DNA of 64,000 bases from Ophiocordyceps camponoti-saundersi (nom. inval.) (Eukaryota; Ascomycota; Sordariomycetes; Hypocreales; Ophiocordycipitaceae): the NCBI GenBank assembly GCA_003339415.1, contig PDHQ01000037.1, forward strand, positions 62,001-126,000. The letters run 5' to 3'. Below are positions 44,896-57,770 of this stretch, piece after piece. A program made the translations under genes and the position numbers. Each line of letters begins with the position of its first letter. Position 1 is the stretch's first letter. Under the pieces are notes generated by a model. It was not told the origin of the DNA. It did no database searches and saw only the letters and a program-made list of their open reading frames with translations.

Positions 44896-45059
44896 TATTA
44901 TATAATATACCTTATAGTCTAAGCTATGCCCCACTTAGAGCTTGAGCCCGGTTAGGTTAGTGTGTTAGCTATACTAAATTAGTATAGAGGGGCCACTAGA
45001 GTTAGACTTAGTATTAGCAATATCACTGCCCGATCCGTGACAGCGTGCGTGCCTTAACA
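44896..45059 (+). repeat. 3' LTR of copia element (164 bp)
   Basis: Starts TATTATATAATATACC and keeps the CA end GCCTTAACA. It is preceded by a purine-rich AGGGGCGG, the likely polypurine tract. The two LTRs each keep ancestral bases the other has lost. Confidence 0.95.
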
Positions 45060-45064
45060 GTATA

Positions 45065-48000
45065 AAAATATAATATAGTTTAAGCTTAAGTTAGTTCTAT
45101 ACTTTAGCTATAAGTATATTTAAGTAAAAAAAGCGCTAGATCTTAGTTAATATAATATTAGGGCGGAGGTTAATATTTACGTAAATAACTTACGGAATAT
45201 AATTAGAGCTAATAAAGTTAAGGTTATTTCCTTAATATATCGCGCGGTAGTTTAGCGTAGCTTAAGCTAAGTTAATAATATTAGTTTATTTATTATATAT
45301 TTCCTAGGTAACTTTACTTAAAAGCGTAATAAGTCCGAGATAGAGGCTAGTTATAAGATTAAGGAAATTAGCTATTTTAAGGGAGGACCTTTTATAGTAA
45401 TCTTATAAGGGGTAGTAGAGGTTAAAGTCGCTATATAAAAAGGTAGCTATTAAGGTTAAGTTAAGGTAGAGAAAATTACGCTATAAGAAAGGGCTAAACT
45501 AGATTACTAATAAAAATAAGTAAATAAATATAATTTATAATAAGGGTATAATATAGAAAAAGATAAAAGCTATATTAAGTATAATAAGAGGTATTTAAAA
45601 AGAGGGGTTTAGTTATTTATAAATATAGAAAATCGCTTAATTATTAAAATTTATAAGTTTATATAATAAAATACTAGAAAATAGAGAGTATCCGAATTAA
45701 TTACGCTATAATTCTTATAAATAAATAAAATTATAGCCGATAAAGCTACGAAGCGTAGTATAAATAAAATAATTACGCTTTTATATATTCTAAAAAAAGG
45801 TTTTAATCTTTATTAGGAGTAGGGAAGGTAAAAGTTTACGATTATATTAGGGTAAAGGAGGGGGCGGAAAAAGGGGCGGGGGAGGGGGCGGAGGAGGGTA
45901 TAATAAAGGGGAAAAGGGTAGGAGGGGGAGGATAGGTTCCCTAAGCTTTACCGCTACCCTATCTATTACGGGGTCTAAAGGTAGCACCGCTCCCGCCTTA
46001 GCCTTTTTTCGATATTAAGGTAAGCTTATCGTTTATATTAAAATAGAGTATAGCTTATAATTATATAAGGGCCGCGCGTAACCGCTTCTAAAACTAAATT
46101 TTAGTAAAGCTATTATTAGTTTAAAATTAAGTTAGCTAAGAGTAGTCCTAAAACTTATAAGGTTAGTATATATAATTACTATATATTTAGTTTTAATATA
46201 TTTTCGTAATAAGGTAATCTTAAGATTATAAGGTATAATTTCTTTTATATAAAATATAGTTCTTAGTGCTAGTTTTAGTAAAGGCTAGATATATACTTTC
46301 CTTTTTTTAGGTATATTATAGCTATATATATTTTATAATATAGCTACTCTTAGTAGTATTTTACTATATATTTATATTAGTAATATTAATAATATTATTA
46401 GGGTTATATTACGTTATTATAAACTTCTATATAAGAGATTTTTATATTTATAACTAAGCTATTTTATATAAGTTTATTAGCGTTTATTATATTAATAATT
46501 CTTAGGATAATATAAGTGCGCGTAGCTCCCTTACTATAAGGCCGAAGCGCTTAAACTTAGGTAATATTAACTTTATTATATTTCTTAATCTATTATAAGA
46601 GTATATCTTAGTTACTATAAGCGGCCCCTACTTATACTCTTTTCGCTATAATAAAGAAGGTTTTCTAGCTATAAACCGCCCTTTTACCGAAGATAATAAG
46701 AATTTACTTAACTAAGCTTACTTATCTCTTATATTCCGGATAAAATATAATTATTACGTTTCTACTAAGGAGTTATCTTATAGCTAATATAGCCTTATAC
46801 TTTAAAGCTATATTTATAGCCTATATAATCTTTTATAAAATTAGCTATAAGGTATCTATATTAATTATAATATTTTTTATAAATATAGTAACTTTTTTAT
46901 TAGAGTAATTAGGGATAAGTTTAACTATTATATTACTAATAATAGCTATAAAAGCTTATAATAGCTAAGTTAAACTAATATTAAGGCCGATAATTTATAG
47001 GAGTATTTTCTATATAGCTTAAGTAACTATTTTCTTAATTAACTTAGTAATCTTAAGTAAAAGTTAGGTAATATTTTAATTTAGGGGGGTTACGAATTTC
47101 TTACGAAGTTTAGCTTTAAGAGCTATTACGATATTCTAAGCGTTAGAGAACACCGCGGTAAGTATTACCGTAGCTAGTTTATTATAAGCTTCTTTTATAT
47201 CGCTATTATAAAGGTCCCGTACTTACTCCGCTTCTCCTCCTATTCTAACGCTATTATTATATTATCTTTAGCTAGATTAGGGGTGCTATAGGGACTATCC
47301 TAGTCCCCGCGCACCCCTATCTATAATTATAGGCGCGTCGCCTACCCCTTAGGCCCCGGCCGAAGCCGCCGCGGGCGCTATTAACTCCTTCTCGGTAATA
47401 AATATATAGTAAAGAGCGAAAGATTAAGTAACGGGTCCTATCCCGTTTTTGTGAAAAGTTATTATTTTAAGCTTATAAAAGGCGTTAGCTTTTCTTTTAT
47501 TTATATAAAAGTTAATTAGGGGGGTTTAAAACTTAGCTTTTAAGTAATAAACCGGGGTCGCTTTAAAAGCGTTAAGGATAGTATATAAGTATTATAACTA
47601 AGCGGGGCTTATAGTCTTAGTAAAGCTTAAAAAGTTCCTAGTCTTTAAGGTAATTATATAAAAAGTAATAGAGGCGTAAAATATTAAGGATTATATAATT
47701 TTTATATATAACTTTCTAGCTTAAAGGAGGGTATAACCGTAAGTAAATATAGTTAGGGTAATAAAGGTAAGATTCTATCTAGAAAGCTTATTATATATAG
47801 TTTAGATATATATTTTTTAATATAATTATCTATATACTTAGACGCTTAATAAGCGCGCTTTAGAGATAAGGTAAATATTATATATACTTAGCCTAACCGC
47901 GTATTATTCTAAGTAATATTTCTTAAAAAAATATATTAGTTCGCTTTTATCTAGCTTAAAAGCTATATTATAATCCTAAGCCTACTTTTTATAAATACTT

Positions 48001-49063
48001 TATACTAACTAAAGGCGTCTTATAATTATAATAATATCTAATCTAACGCTAAGAAAGTTTATATTATTAATAAACCTAATAATTTCTAGCTTAAGATTAT
48101 ACTTAAACTATTAATAAAGCGGCGTTATATAAAAGATAAAAAATATAGTAAAAAGCGGGGAGCCTTAAAAAACTCTAATCTAAATAAAAAAAGGTGCCGA
48201 AGTCTATTTATTAAAGCGTAAATATAAGAAGCGATAGCTAAGGTAGCTTTATAAGAAAGTATAGATCTAAGTAAAGTACCTTATATACGCGAATTTATAA
48301 AGTAGTTTATTATAGTAAATAGCGTTAAAAGCTCCTTTTACGTTAAGTTATAAGAAAAAGGCGACCTTTTTCCTAGCTTAAGTAGCTTAAATAAGTTTTA
48401 TAATTATAAAAATAGTTAGTTTTATTAACCTATTTTATCTATTACTTATTTAACTATTAGGGAGAAGCTAGTATAATTTAGTAGTATTAGATAACCTCTT
48501 ATTTACGATAAACTTAAGTACTTTGCTAAGGTAATATAAAAAGGAGATTAGCTTATAGCTATTAGCTTACTAGTAGATTTCTAGCTTCTTATTTTACTTA
48601 TATAGTATTATTATAATAGTAATATAAAGTTAACTCGGGAAATAGCTAAGCTAAAAGTAAGCGTAAAAAATATAAGTAAGTTATATATAAAAAACTAAGT
48701 AATATATCTTAAAGAAGCTAGTTAAGATCTAGTTTAACTTAGTTACCTTTTATAATAATATAATATAAAAAGTAGCCTAAATATTATTTATAGTAATATA
48801 TTATTTTATAATAAAGCTAAGTTTAGGCGTTTTATAATCTACTAAAAGGAGGTTAAGGATAGGTAGAAAAAACCTATCTACTAAGACGCGTACTTTATCC
48901 TCGAAGGACGCGGCCTTTCCCTTACCTAGGTCTTATAAGGCTAGGAGGTAAATAAGCTTAGCCAGTATTCTATTATAAAGCCGCGCTTAGCGCTTTATAT
49001 ATTAGAACTATCTAAGATTATTATTAATAAAATATAAAAAGGAACGCTAGTTAGCTTAATAGG
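45065..49063 (+). pseudogene. Relic U/Y2 after the copia element
   Basis: Continues U. From about 47990 it aligns with Y1 (2700 on), so U plus Y2 seems to be one long element of which Y1 shows only the 3' part. + frames are open with TAA/TAG over much of 48020-49000 (Lys/Leu/Ile-rich). 47110-47460 is GC-richer and keeps TGTGAAA-like TG sites. No domain is recognised with confidence. A G-rich tract lies at 45850-45935. Confidence 0.45.
45850..45935 (+). repeat. G-rich tract (G-quadruplex-prone)
   Basis: A succession of GGGGG / GGGGCGGGGG / GGAGGG runs with A spacers over about 85 bp. In the coding sense it would be a Gly/Glu/Arg-rich stretch of relic U. Confidence 0.6.
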
Positions 49064-49473
49064 TGTTAGTTAGCCTTCGTGGTGCGTATACGGGAGTTAA
49101 TAGCGATTACTAATACTAAAGGTATAATTCTTCTAATTTATAATATTCGTCTATATCTTCTCTAAAACGAAGGGAATTCTACGTTTACTTATATATAAAA
49201 TATTCTTACGTGTGCTTTTTTCTTCTATACTCGATATTAGATTAAGTATAATCTAATCTCTTCCCGAAACTAATCTAATATTAACTAGGAGTCTGTTAAA
49301 GCTCCTATCTAAAATACTATAATAAAAACATAATCGAAACTTACCTTACTTCTTATTGCCTAAGTCCCTCTAATACGTCCTGCGTAATACACCCCTTTTC
49401 CCCCTATCCTAAGCATATATAGATCTTATTCTATACCCGTGTAGATTTTAGTTATTCTTATACAAGTCTAATA
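49064..49473 (-). repeat. Solo LTR of family F, copy 2 (410 bp)
   Basis: Reverse-complement match to 30942-31381. It is flanked by ATAGG at 49059-49063 and 49474-49478. On the minus strand it starts TATTAGACTTG (ancestral TGTTAG) and ends CTAACTAACA. The internal hairpin is kept (49229-49290). Several TG/CA remain, so it is relatively young. It interrupts relic Y2. Confidence 0.85.
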
Positions 49474-49478
49474 ATAGG

Positions 49479-52190
49479 AATAGGCGATTACCTTCTTCTA
49501 ATTATAAGTAGATTCTTATAATTATAGCTAGTTATATTTAGATAGGGAATTACGGTAGTAACGCTTAACTTATTTAGTATCCTTAGTAGCGTAGGCGACT
49601 ATTAAGGTAAACTAAGTTTATTTCTTCCTAGGTATTAGGGTATAAAAGGGCATAGCGGCTTAGATAACTTACTATAGTTTATTATAAAAGCGGTTAAGGG
49701 CGGCGTTAATTTAATTAATAGTTTCGATAGTAGTAAAGATAGAGATCTAACCGAGGGATTCTCTTATAATAAAGTTTAAATTAGCTTATTTTTACTATAA
49801 TTTAAGCGTAGGGGGGTTAATATCTTACGTGCTAATTATAAATATTTACGAAATATAATTAGATCTTATAAAATTAAGGTCTAATCCTATATATAAGGTA
49901 TAAAACTTAGCTATTACTTAAACTAAATCTAATATTCTATTTTAATAATTATAAAATATTTTAATATATTTACTTTTAGGGGTAAGGAATAAAAGGTTAA
50001 ATTTAGAGATTTTTTAGATAAGCTACTTAGCGTTATTAGAGCGTTATTTATAGCTATCTTATAATAGATAATATAGGTTAAAGTTTTTAAGGAGGATTTA
50101 TTTCGCTTTTAACTTAAATTTAAGTAAGAGGGAGAGGTAGCTTTATTTAGCCTAATTTAAGGGGGAGTATATTAAGATAATTTCTAATCTAAAAGCGAAG
50201 CTAACTTTAGCCTAATCTTTATTAATAATAAGCGATTAATCTAAAACGCTATAGCGCTTATAAATATATATAGCCGCTTATCTACTATAGAAAATAAGTT
50301 TATAAAATAAAGTCTTAAGAAAAGGCGAACTAGCTCTTAGGCGATATATTATTTCTTATAAGGTAATAATATTATAATTATATATATTATAAAAAGCTAA
50401 TTTTACTAGCTTAGGTTACTTATTAATATTTTAGAAAAGGATTTTTAGATATATAAGAAGAAGTTAAAGGTAATAATAGTTATATTCTTACTATTTTTAC
50501 GTAAAGCCTTATTAGCAGCTTTAATCTAAATCCTAATAAGGGCTAGTATAGTTAGGGGTTTAATATTAGTCCTAATAAGGCTATTTATTTAATATAATAT
50601 AAGGGTAAGTTTATTAATATTTATTATATTCTAAGTTTACCTAAGGGGTTAGTAGCTTAAGTTTAGTAAAGATACGCTCTTTTTACGCTTAATCTAACGC
50701 CTTATAGCTTCTAATATATCTCCGCTAATTAATATCTTAGAAGATAGCTTCGGCTAAGAGCTACTTATAAGTTTATAATATTTCCTACTAGCAACGAATT
50801 ATTAAGGGGACTTAGGGACCGATTTTTAAGTAAATTATATAGAAAAAGGTATTATTAACTATATACTAAGTTTAGTAAATTATATAAGCTATTATTTATA
50901 ATAGGCCCGGGCTTTATCTTATTTTTAAATAGCTATAAGGTATAACCTTAACTAAGCTAGGTAATCTCCGCTATATAAAATATATATATATAAGTATTTA
51001 TCTTATTTTACCTTATATTTAGTTTTAGTCTTATATATAGTAATATTATATTTATTATAAAGCTTAATATACTTATAAGACTTAGTAATATAATTAAAAT
51101 AATAGTAATTATAATATTAATAAAGTTAGATAAAATTTAGAAAAGGTTTTATCTTAAAGATTTATATTTTTATTATAAGTTTATAATTATAAAGCTAATT
51201 AATATTAGTAAGGGAAGTTAATCTAATTATAACCGCTATCTAAGTAGCTTTAGGTATAGCTTTTAAGGCTCTAAGCTTAGTAATAGTAATTTTATTAACT
51301 TATATAATTTCTATAATAAGATTATCTTAGTTTTTCGTAGCTAAAGCGAGAGGAAGCTTTTTAGCTATAATATTATATAAGCGATTAGTAATAGCGGCGG
51401 TTAGTTTAAAAATAATCTTAACTTAAAAAAAATCTTAAATAAATTTTATAATATTAAAATTAAATATAATAGCTATATCTTTACTATTAAGGCGGCAGAT
51501 AGCTAAATAAAATATTATTTATAAAGCGCGATTAATAGCTTATATTATATTCTTAAAAATTTTATTAGTAATATTATATAAAATATTATTAAAATATATA
51601 ATAATTTCCCTTTAATATTAAAATACGATTTATTTTTTAAGTTTAAAATAAGGTTATAAGGCTAATATAACTTATACTTATATTTTTAATATTTAATTTA
51701 CTAATAATATTTATAAAAATATTTCTTATAAGGTTTTAATAATAATATATTTAATATTCTCTATATATAAAGCCTTAGTCCTAGCTAAATCCGCGTATTC
51801 TAATTTTTATTTAAGTTAGTTTATATATTATTTTATTATAGCTTAGATTAATTAGAATAAATTTACTAAAATAAAGCTTAATAAGGTTATATAAAGCTAT
51901 TTTATTAAAATATTAGAAGGAACTTAAAAAAGTTCTTATAAGTTTCCTAAATTTTATTTATAATTAACTAAATTATAGGTAAACTTAGCTAGCCCCGCGC
52001 CCGGTTACGCTTAAAAGTTATTTAGATTTTTCTTCCTATTACGCTTTCTCCTTTCGCGTCTGCTATTACCTTAGTTAAGGGGCGGGAGCGCTATAGCCCT
52101 AAGCCGAATTTTCAAGCTATTTATAAATTTATAAATAACTTACCGTTATTCGTAAGTGCGCACCTATTCTAGGTGCGGTTAAGAGTCTTA
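49479..52190 (+). pseudogene. Relic Y2, 3' part
   Basis: A + frame is readable from about 49560 to 50650 and again to about 51900 with TAA/TAG stops. It is Ile/Leu/Lys-rich and matches Y1 segments 6450-7473 and 30445-30941 in order. The end (51980-52190) is GC-richer and matches 31430-31640. The product is unidentified; see the Y1 entry for a weak family hint. Confidence 0.5.
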
Positions 52191-54136
52191 TATTTCTATT
52201 ATAGCTACTTAGGACTATAATACGCGTTAAATATACGTAATACGCGTTATAGAGATTATTATTTTTATATAAAGAAAATAAGAGATTAGGGATATATATA
52301 AAAAGGAGTTAAACTTAAGATAATACTAATTTAAGATTAGCGTAATTTTAATATAATATATAACGTTAATATAATAAGAATCTTTAAGTAATAAGGAAAA
52401 TAGCTAAGATATATATATAATATATTAATCTTTCTATATATTTTTTAAAAAAGTAAATATAAATAAAGTTATTAAGATTAATTATTTATAACTTAAGTAG
52501 CCGGAGTATATAAAATAGGAGATAAACTATTTCTTTAGCTATATAATCTAAATAAGTTACCTAAACCTTATTATTTAAGTTAATATATATATATATAAAG
52601 TTCCTTATAATACTTAGTTTAACTATTATAATAAGAATAAAATATAATACTAGCCTTTTATTTAGCTTAGAAAGGATTATTATTATTATTATTTTTATAT
52701 ACTAGGGGCCTTTATAGTATCTAGAGCTTCTATAATATATTAAGTAGGAAAAATCCCTTAAACTAAGGCAAAACCTCCTAACTATAAAGGAAAGGCTTCC
52801 TATATACTTATATAAGGGTATAGCGGTAGTTAGCGGCGATATAATATAATAAGCCTATTACCTAGGGGTAATCTTAGATAATATAAGAAAATAGGGTAAG
52901 GAGAGGAGGGCGGAGAAAGGAAAGTCCCTAAGGTATAGGGCGGAAAGAGCGGGGTAATATAGCGTAGCGGCGTAGCGCGGGGCGGTGCGGGGCGGTGCGG
53001 GGCGGTATAAGGCGAGGCGGTACGGGGCGAGGCGGAGGAAGGAAAGTCCGAGGGGGGGTAGGGTAAAATAGTAAGGTAGCTACTTTATTATATATTAGTA
53101 ATTAAAAAGGGGGGGGGCTATATCTTTTTCTCTTTTACCTCCCTTTTCCTTTCCTCTTTTTTTTCTTTTTATTATTCTTAAAAGAAAGTATATTTCTAAC
53201 CCTTTTCCTTAACCTTTCCTTTTAACTTTTATAATAAAGAGAAAGTAAAAAGGTTATATAGCTATACTAATAAAATAATAGTAATAAATATACTTAAGAT
53301 TATCTATAATAAGCCCCGTAATCTCCTTTATATTATATATATAGCTTTATTAGCTAACTATAAGGTTTTATATTAAAAATAATAAGGTAAGTAATATTAT
53401 ATAGCGCTAGCTATATATAAAGCTAATAAAGCGTATAAGCTTATAATTAGCTAATTATTATAATTATACTAAAGCTTAGTATAAGTATTAGGAGGTAAGT
53501 AATACTAAAAGTTAGGCTAAAATCGGAGCTCGGAGTGCTAACTAAGTTATAGATATATTCGAAAAAGTTATATACCGCTATAATAGAAGTAGCGCGGTAT
53601 ATTAGCGGAGGAGGATAGCTAAGTAGCTTACCGGTAAATATAAAGTAAAGCGGAGTAAAATAAAGCGGAGTTTTAGATATAGCTAATAATAAGTAATAAG
53701 AGAGAATTTAAGTTAACTTATATAATATATAAAAGCGGAATAAAATATCGAAGCTTTAACCTAATATAACGATAATAATAGTATGGGCGAGCGCCCTAGC
53801 GAGGTTAGCTACTCCGGCGGCCGCTCTTAATATTACTCCCGCTATAACGATTACTAATACTCCTCCCCGGGAGTCCTATATACCGGTATTAGCTTACCCC
53901 GGAATACTAGGCGGATAGATAACTATCGGTGCGGGCGGAGCGGGAGGCGGAGAGGGGGGCGGAGCGATAACGATAATAGCGGCGGTAATAGATATAATAG
54001 TTAGACCGTAGGCGGAGCAGGCGGTAGTGGCGGACGCGGAGGAGGAAGCGGAGGCGGTAGTAGAGGGCGCGGTAGCGGAGGCGCCGGCTTAGTTAATAAC
54101 GGTTACGGCGAGCTTAGGAAGGATACCTAACTAATA
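52191..54136 (+). repeat. Solo LTR of family E, split by a truncated LINE
   Basis: E LTR sequence from 52191 to 52677, interrupted 20 bp before its end and completed by 54125-54136 (ending ACCTAACTAATA). The first 25 bp are diverged or shortened. No E interior follows, so it is a solo LTR produced by recombination. Confidence 0.82.
52678..54110 (-). mobile_element. 5'-truncated LINE1 copy (1.4 kb)
   Basis: Reverse-complement match to 22650-24022 (the LINE1 3' region), starting with the TTA-repeat tail at 52678-52695. It is flanked by AGCTTAGGAAGGAT (54111-54124) and its one-base variant at 52664-52677, a 14-bp target duplicate inside the E LTR. It contains only the 3' region, including the GC minisatellite (52975-53040), and no ORF2 sequence. 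Confidence 0.9.
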
Positions 54137-54392
54137 GTTATCTTCTTCTTATAATATTATTTATTCCTATATTATAGTAATTATAAACTTATTATTTATT
54201 ATTACTTTCTTAGCTATATTTTAAAGCGTTAAGATTCTCTTAACGCTGCTACTTTAATATATAGCTATCTTTTAGTAGCTTTTTCTTTTCTAATTAATTA
54301 ACTAAAGGAATATAAATATATATATCTAATATATTAAAAAATAAAGCGATATCCTAAGTAAGCTTCTAGCTTAGGAGTCTGCGAAAAAGGAA
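54137..54392. other. AT-rich spacer with a perfect hairpin
   Basis: No coding frame seen. A perfect 10-bp inverted repeat AGCGTTAAGA / TCTTAACGCT with a 3-nt loop lies at about 54223-54245. The sequence is probably older element DNA between the E LTR and G2. Confidence 0.4.
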
Positions 54393-54589
54393 TAAAATCC
54401 CTTAATCGGTCTTAGATTATAAAATTAAATTAGATCGTATAGTATTATACGTTAGGGCATTAGGGGTTATAATCCCTTTTATATTAGTTTAATAGCAAAT
54501 CTAATAATAATAATAATTCCTCTAAGTTCTCCCCTTTTTCCTCTAATCCCTTATCCTCTAATACCTTATCCTCTAATACCTATCTAATA
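54393..54589 (-). repeat. 3' LTR of G2 (197 bp)
   Basis: Third copy of the gypsy LTR, with the same CCTCTAATACC-type triple repeat (54540-54585). Confidence 0.9.
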
Positions 54590-56939
54590 AAGTAAGGGGT
54601 ATCTTTATTATAGTCGCTTACGATTACCTCCTCTATCTAAACCTCTTTATTATAACCCTCCTTAAATAGCTTAGATTAGAATAGCTTAGATAAGGGCGGT
54701 ATACCCTTAATTTCTATTAACTTGCTTAACTTAGTAAGAGACCTTTCTTCTTATCCTTAGTTTAATAGCTTTACCTTTTTAATTATTTTATCGCTTAACT
54801 AAGTAGCGGTAATAAGCCTCTTTAACTTAGGTATCTAATTAGAATATTATATAGATAGGTTTAATATTATCTATTTATCGAACTTTTTAAAAAACGCTTT
54901 TATTACCTAACGTAATATTAACTTAATAACTATACTTAGAGGGGTTTAGATAATATCTTAAATTAACGTAGATTAAAAAGTATTATATATTATTTTTTTA
55001 ATAACCTCTTAGATTAATATTAACTAGAAAATATCCCGTAATATTTCCTTAATAGCCCCTTATAATTAGGTAGCGTTAGTTATATTTATTAAGAGTTTCT
55101 TTAATTAGAGTAATATCTAATTAAATATTTTCGTTAATTTATTATAAAATATAAAGATTATTTTTTTATTCTCCTTTATAGATACTATTTATTTAATACC
55201 TCGCTTTATTTTTATCGCTAACTAAAATTTTATATATTTATAGTAAATAATTTCTCTTATTTTAGTTATTTATTAATCTTTTTATTTATTTATTATAATT
55301 AATTATTTAGTTAGTTATCGGACTTTTTACTTATTTATAATAGTTATAAGTATTTTTATCTTAGCGCTTATTATATTTATAAGTATTTCTATCTTAGCTT
55401 ATTACTTAGTTATTAATATAGTTTATATCTCTCTTTTATAAATATTTAAGTTTATAGTTATTATATAGATAATCTAAGTAGCTTATAGCTACTTAGGTAT
55501 AAGCGGGATTATTATTACTAATATAGGGATTTATAAAATAGCTATTTTTATAAGAATAGATATTTATAAAGTAACTATTTTTCCTAAAGTTATTATAGTA
55601 AAGGTAATAGCCTTAGAGGTAATAATTATTAGAACTTAAGTAGTAAAATTAGAGGTAATAGCCTTAATAGATATAATAACTTTCTTTATTAAAACTTAGG
55701 TAATAAAACTAAAAGTAGGGGTTATAATAACTTTCTTTATTAGAACTTAAGTAGTAAAATTAGAGGTAAGGGTTATTTTTATCTATCCTTATCTAATAGA
55801 TTTTTATAATAAGCTTAACGGGGTTATTTAAGAAGGTATCGGTTAGCTACCTAATAGGGTTATTTAAAAGGGAATTAGTTAGCTTATTAGAATAAATATC
55901 GCCTTAGTAGAACTTAGGGTTTTTAGCTTAGCTAGCGTTAATTTTATTAGCGTTTTTATTAGCGTTTTCGTAAGTATATTATTTATTAATAAACGCTATT
56001 TATCCTTACTACGAATTCTATTTACGAAGACTAAAATATAACTATCCGATTTATTTTCTTTTTATTTATTTATTAATTTAATTATTAGTTTTACGATAAA
56101 AATTAGCGGTATAAGCTAGGTAGCTTTTTTTTAATTACGTATTATATATTCTAATTAACTTTAAACTTAGATATTTTCTTAATATTCTAAGCTCCCGCCT
56201 TAAAGCTAAGTATAGTAATTACCTATTATTAGCTATAGCTATTTCTTTTAAGTATTAATTTAGATAAGGTAGCTTTTAATATATTTATATTTTCCTAGCT
56301 CTTAAGCTTATTTTAAATTAGTTACTTAATATTAATAATTATATAATTATATAAACGCTAAGCTATTTTAAAGAAAGATTCGCTAATAGTAAATAAGATT
56401 TATTTTTTTATATCTTTTATTATTATAATAATATCTATTATTAGAGGAAATTTACTATTTTTACCTCTTTTAACTTTAATATTAGCGAAATTATACGTTA
56501 TCTTATATAACCTCTAAAGCTTATTTAGCTTTATAGGCTAATTTTTTAGTAATATATTTATTATAATATCTTATTCTAAAACCTAAAACTTTTAAATATT
56601 TATTATAATTATTAAAAATACTAATTTATTTTATATAACCTTAGTAAAATATTAGGCTACTTAGTCTTTTTTAGCTACTTATTTAGCTAAGATATAGCTA
56701 TATAAAATACTTATAATAGGAGAGATTTTTAAGTTTTTAGAAATTTTAAATTTTTAGCTTTCCCTTATTTATTTATAGAATATTTCTTTATATTATTTAA
56801 ACTCCTAGCGTATACTTTTATATTATTTATAAATAATAAGGTTTTTCTTAAGGTTAATTTCTTTTTCTATTAGGTAATTTATAACTTTATATATTTATAT
56901 AAAAATAATTATAGGAAATAAGAGATAGATAATATATAA

Positions 56940-57500
56940 AGGTATAATATATATAAAGATAGTAATATACGATAAGAAAAATAAATATATAATAAAAAAA
57001 ATAAGTATATAATAAGGAGAAGAAAATATAAGAAAAATAAGTATATAATAAGAGAAATAAGTATACGATAAGGAGAAGAAAATACGCGATAATAGATCGT
57101 AATATATAATAAAAAGAAATAAAAAAAAGGAGCATATACTAAGAAAACGATAGCGTTAATATTCGGTAAGATAAAGAGAGAGAAAAAAGGTAAGAAATCG
57201 TATATAAACTAATATCTAATAAGTTAGAAAAGGTATATATAAGTAAGAAAAAAAAGTAATATATAGACTAATATTTAATAAGTTAGAAGAAATATATATA
57301 AGTAAGAAAAAGAAATAGGTTAAATAAGAGAATAGTTAAAAGAAAATAAGGTATATAAAAATAATCTAATTAAGTATATAAAAATAATCTAATTAGGTGC
57401 ACGAAGATAATCTAATTAAGAAAGAAAAAAAATATATAAGGTATAATATATTAAAAAATAGAAAATAAAATATCCGAAGAGAAAAATAATAAGTAGGGTA
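56940..57500. repeat. Purine-rich short tandem repeats in G2
   Basis: + strand units such as AAATAAGTATATAATAA and AAGTAAGAAAAA-type blocks, and three TATAAAAATAATCTAATTAA-like units at 57355-57420. The corresponding G1 stretch (11880-12280) has related but rearranged units. Confidence 0.55.
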
Positions 57501-57770
57501 AATAAATATAAATAACCGTTAGCGATCCTTAGCTAGCCCTTTAGCTAGCTAATAGCTATTAATAATTATTATTAATATTTACTATAATAACTTAATATCT
57601 ACTATAGTAAGTTATTATTTTTAGTTTATTCTTACTTAACCTTATATTTCCTTTTCCCTACCCCTAACTTTTTATAATAATAAGTTCCTATAAGCGTAAG
57701 GGTCTTTACCTTAAAGCTTATCCGTTCTTTCGCCTAGCTTATAGCCCTATCGGGTAGCTATATATTAAGT

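Larger units (their letters stand above)
39751..45059 (+). mobile_element. Complete Ty1/copia retrotransposon, 5.3 kb
   Basis: Two 164-bp LTRs (39751-39914, 44896-45059), target duplicate GTATA at 39746-39750 and 45060-45064. One polyprotein frame runs between them in the order gag, integrase, RT, RNase H, which defines Ty1/copia. It is the least RIP-altered element in the window: LTRs still hold many TG/CA, and catalytic Asp residues are kept. It inserted into relic U. Confidence 0.95.
54393..57770 (-). mobile_element. Truncated gypsy copy G2 (3' LTR plus 3' region)
   Basis: A 197-bp LTR at 54393-54589, identical in length to both G1 LTRs, followed by the same long 3' region as G1 without LINE2. 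It stops at 57770, where G1 (12545) continues into integrase, so it lacks gag and pol. An antisense (+) frame at about 55490-56050 carries a tandem repeat of about 20-22 residues (units near 55610, 55690 and 55735). The purine-rich tandem-repeat stretch 56940-57500 corresponds to 11880-12280 in G1. Confidence 0.8.

Noticed and set aside
47110..47460. Host gene fragment because of higher GC
   Set aside because: No motif, start or splice signal recognised, and both flanks belong to relic U/Y2.
56887..57135. 82-residue minus-strand open frame with an ATG start
   Set aside because: Only Phe, Tyr, Ile, Leu and Ser in a purine-rich tandem-repeat stretch of G2. It is open because the minus strand is pyrimidine-rich, has no counterpart in G1 and no ribosome or domain signal. 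A composition artefact.
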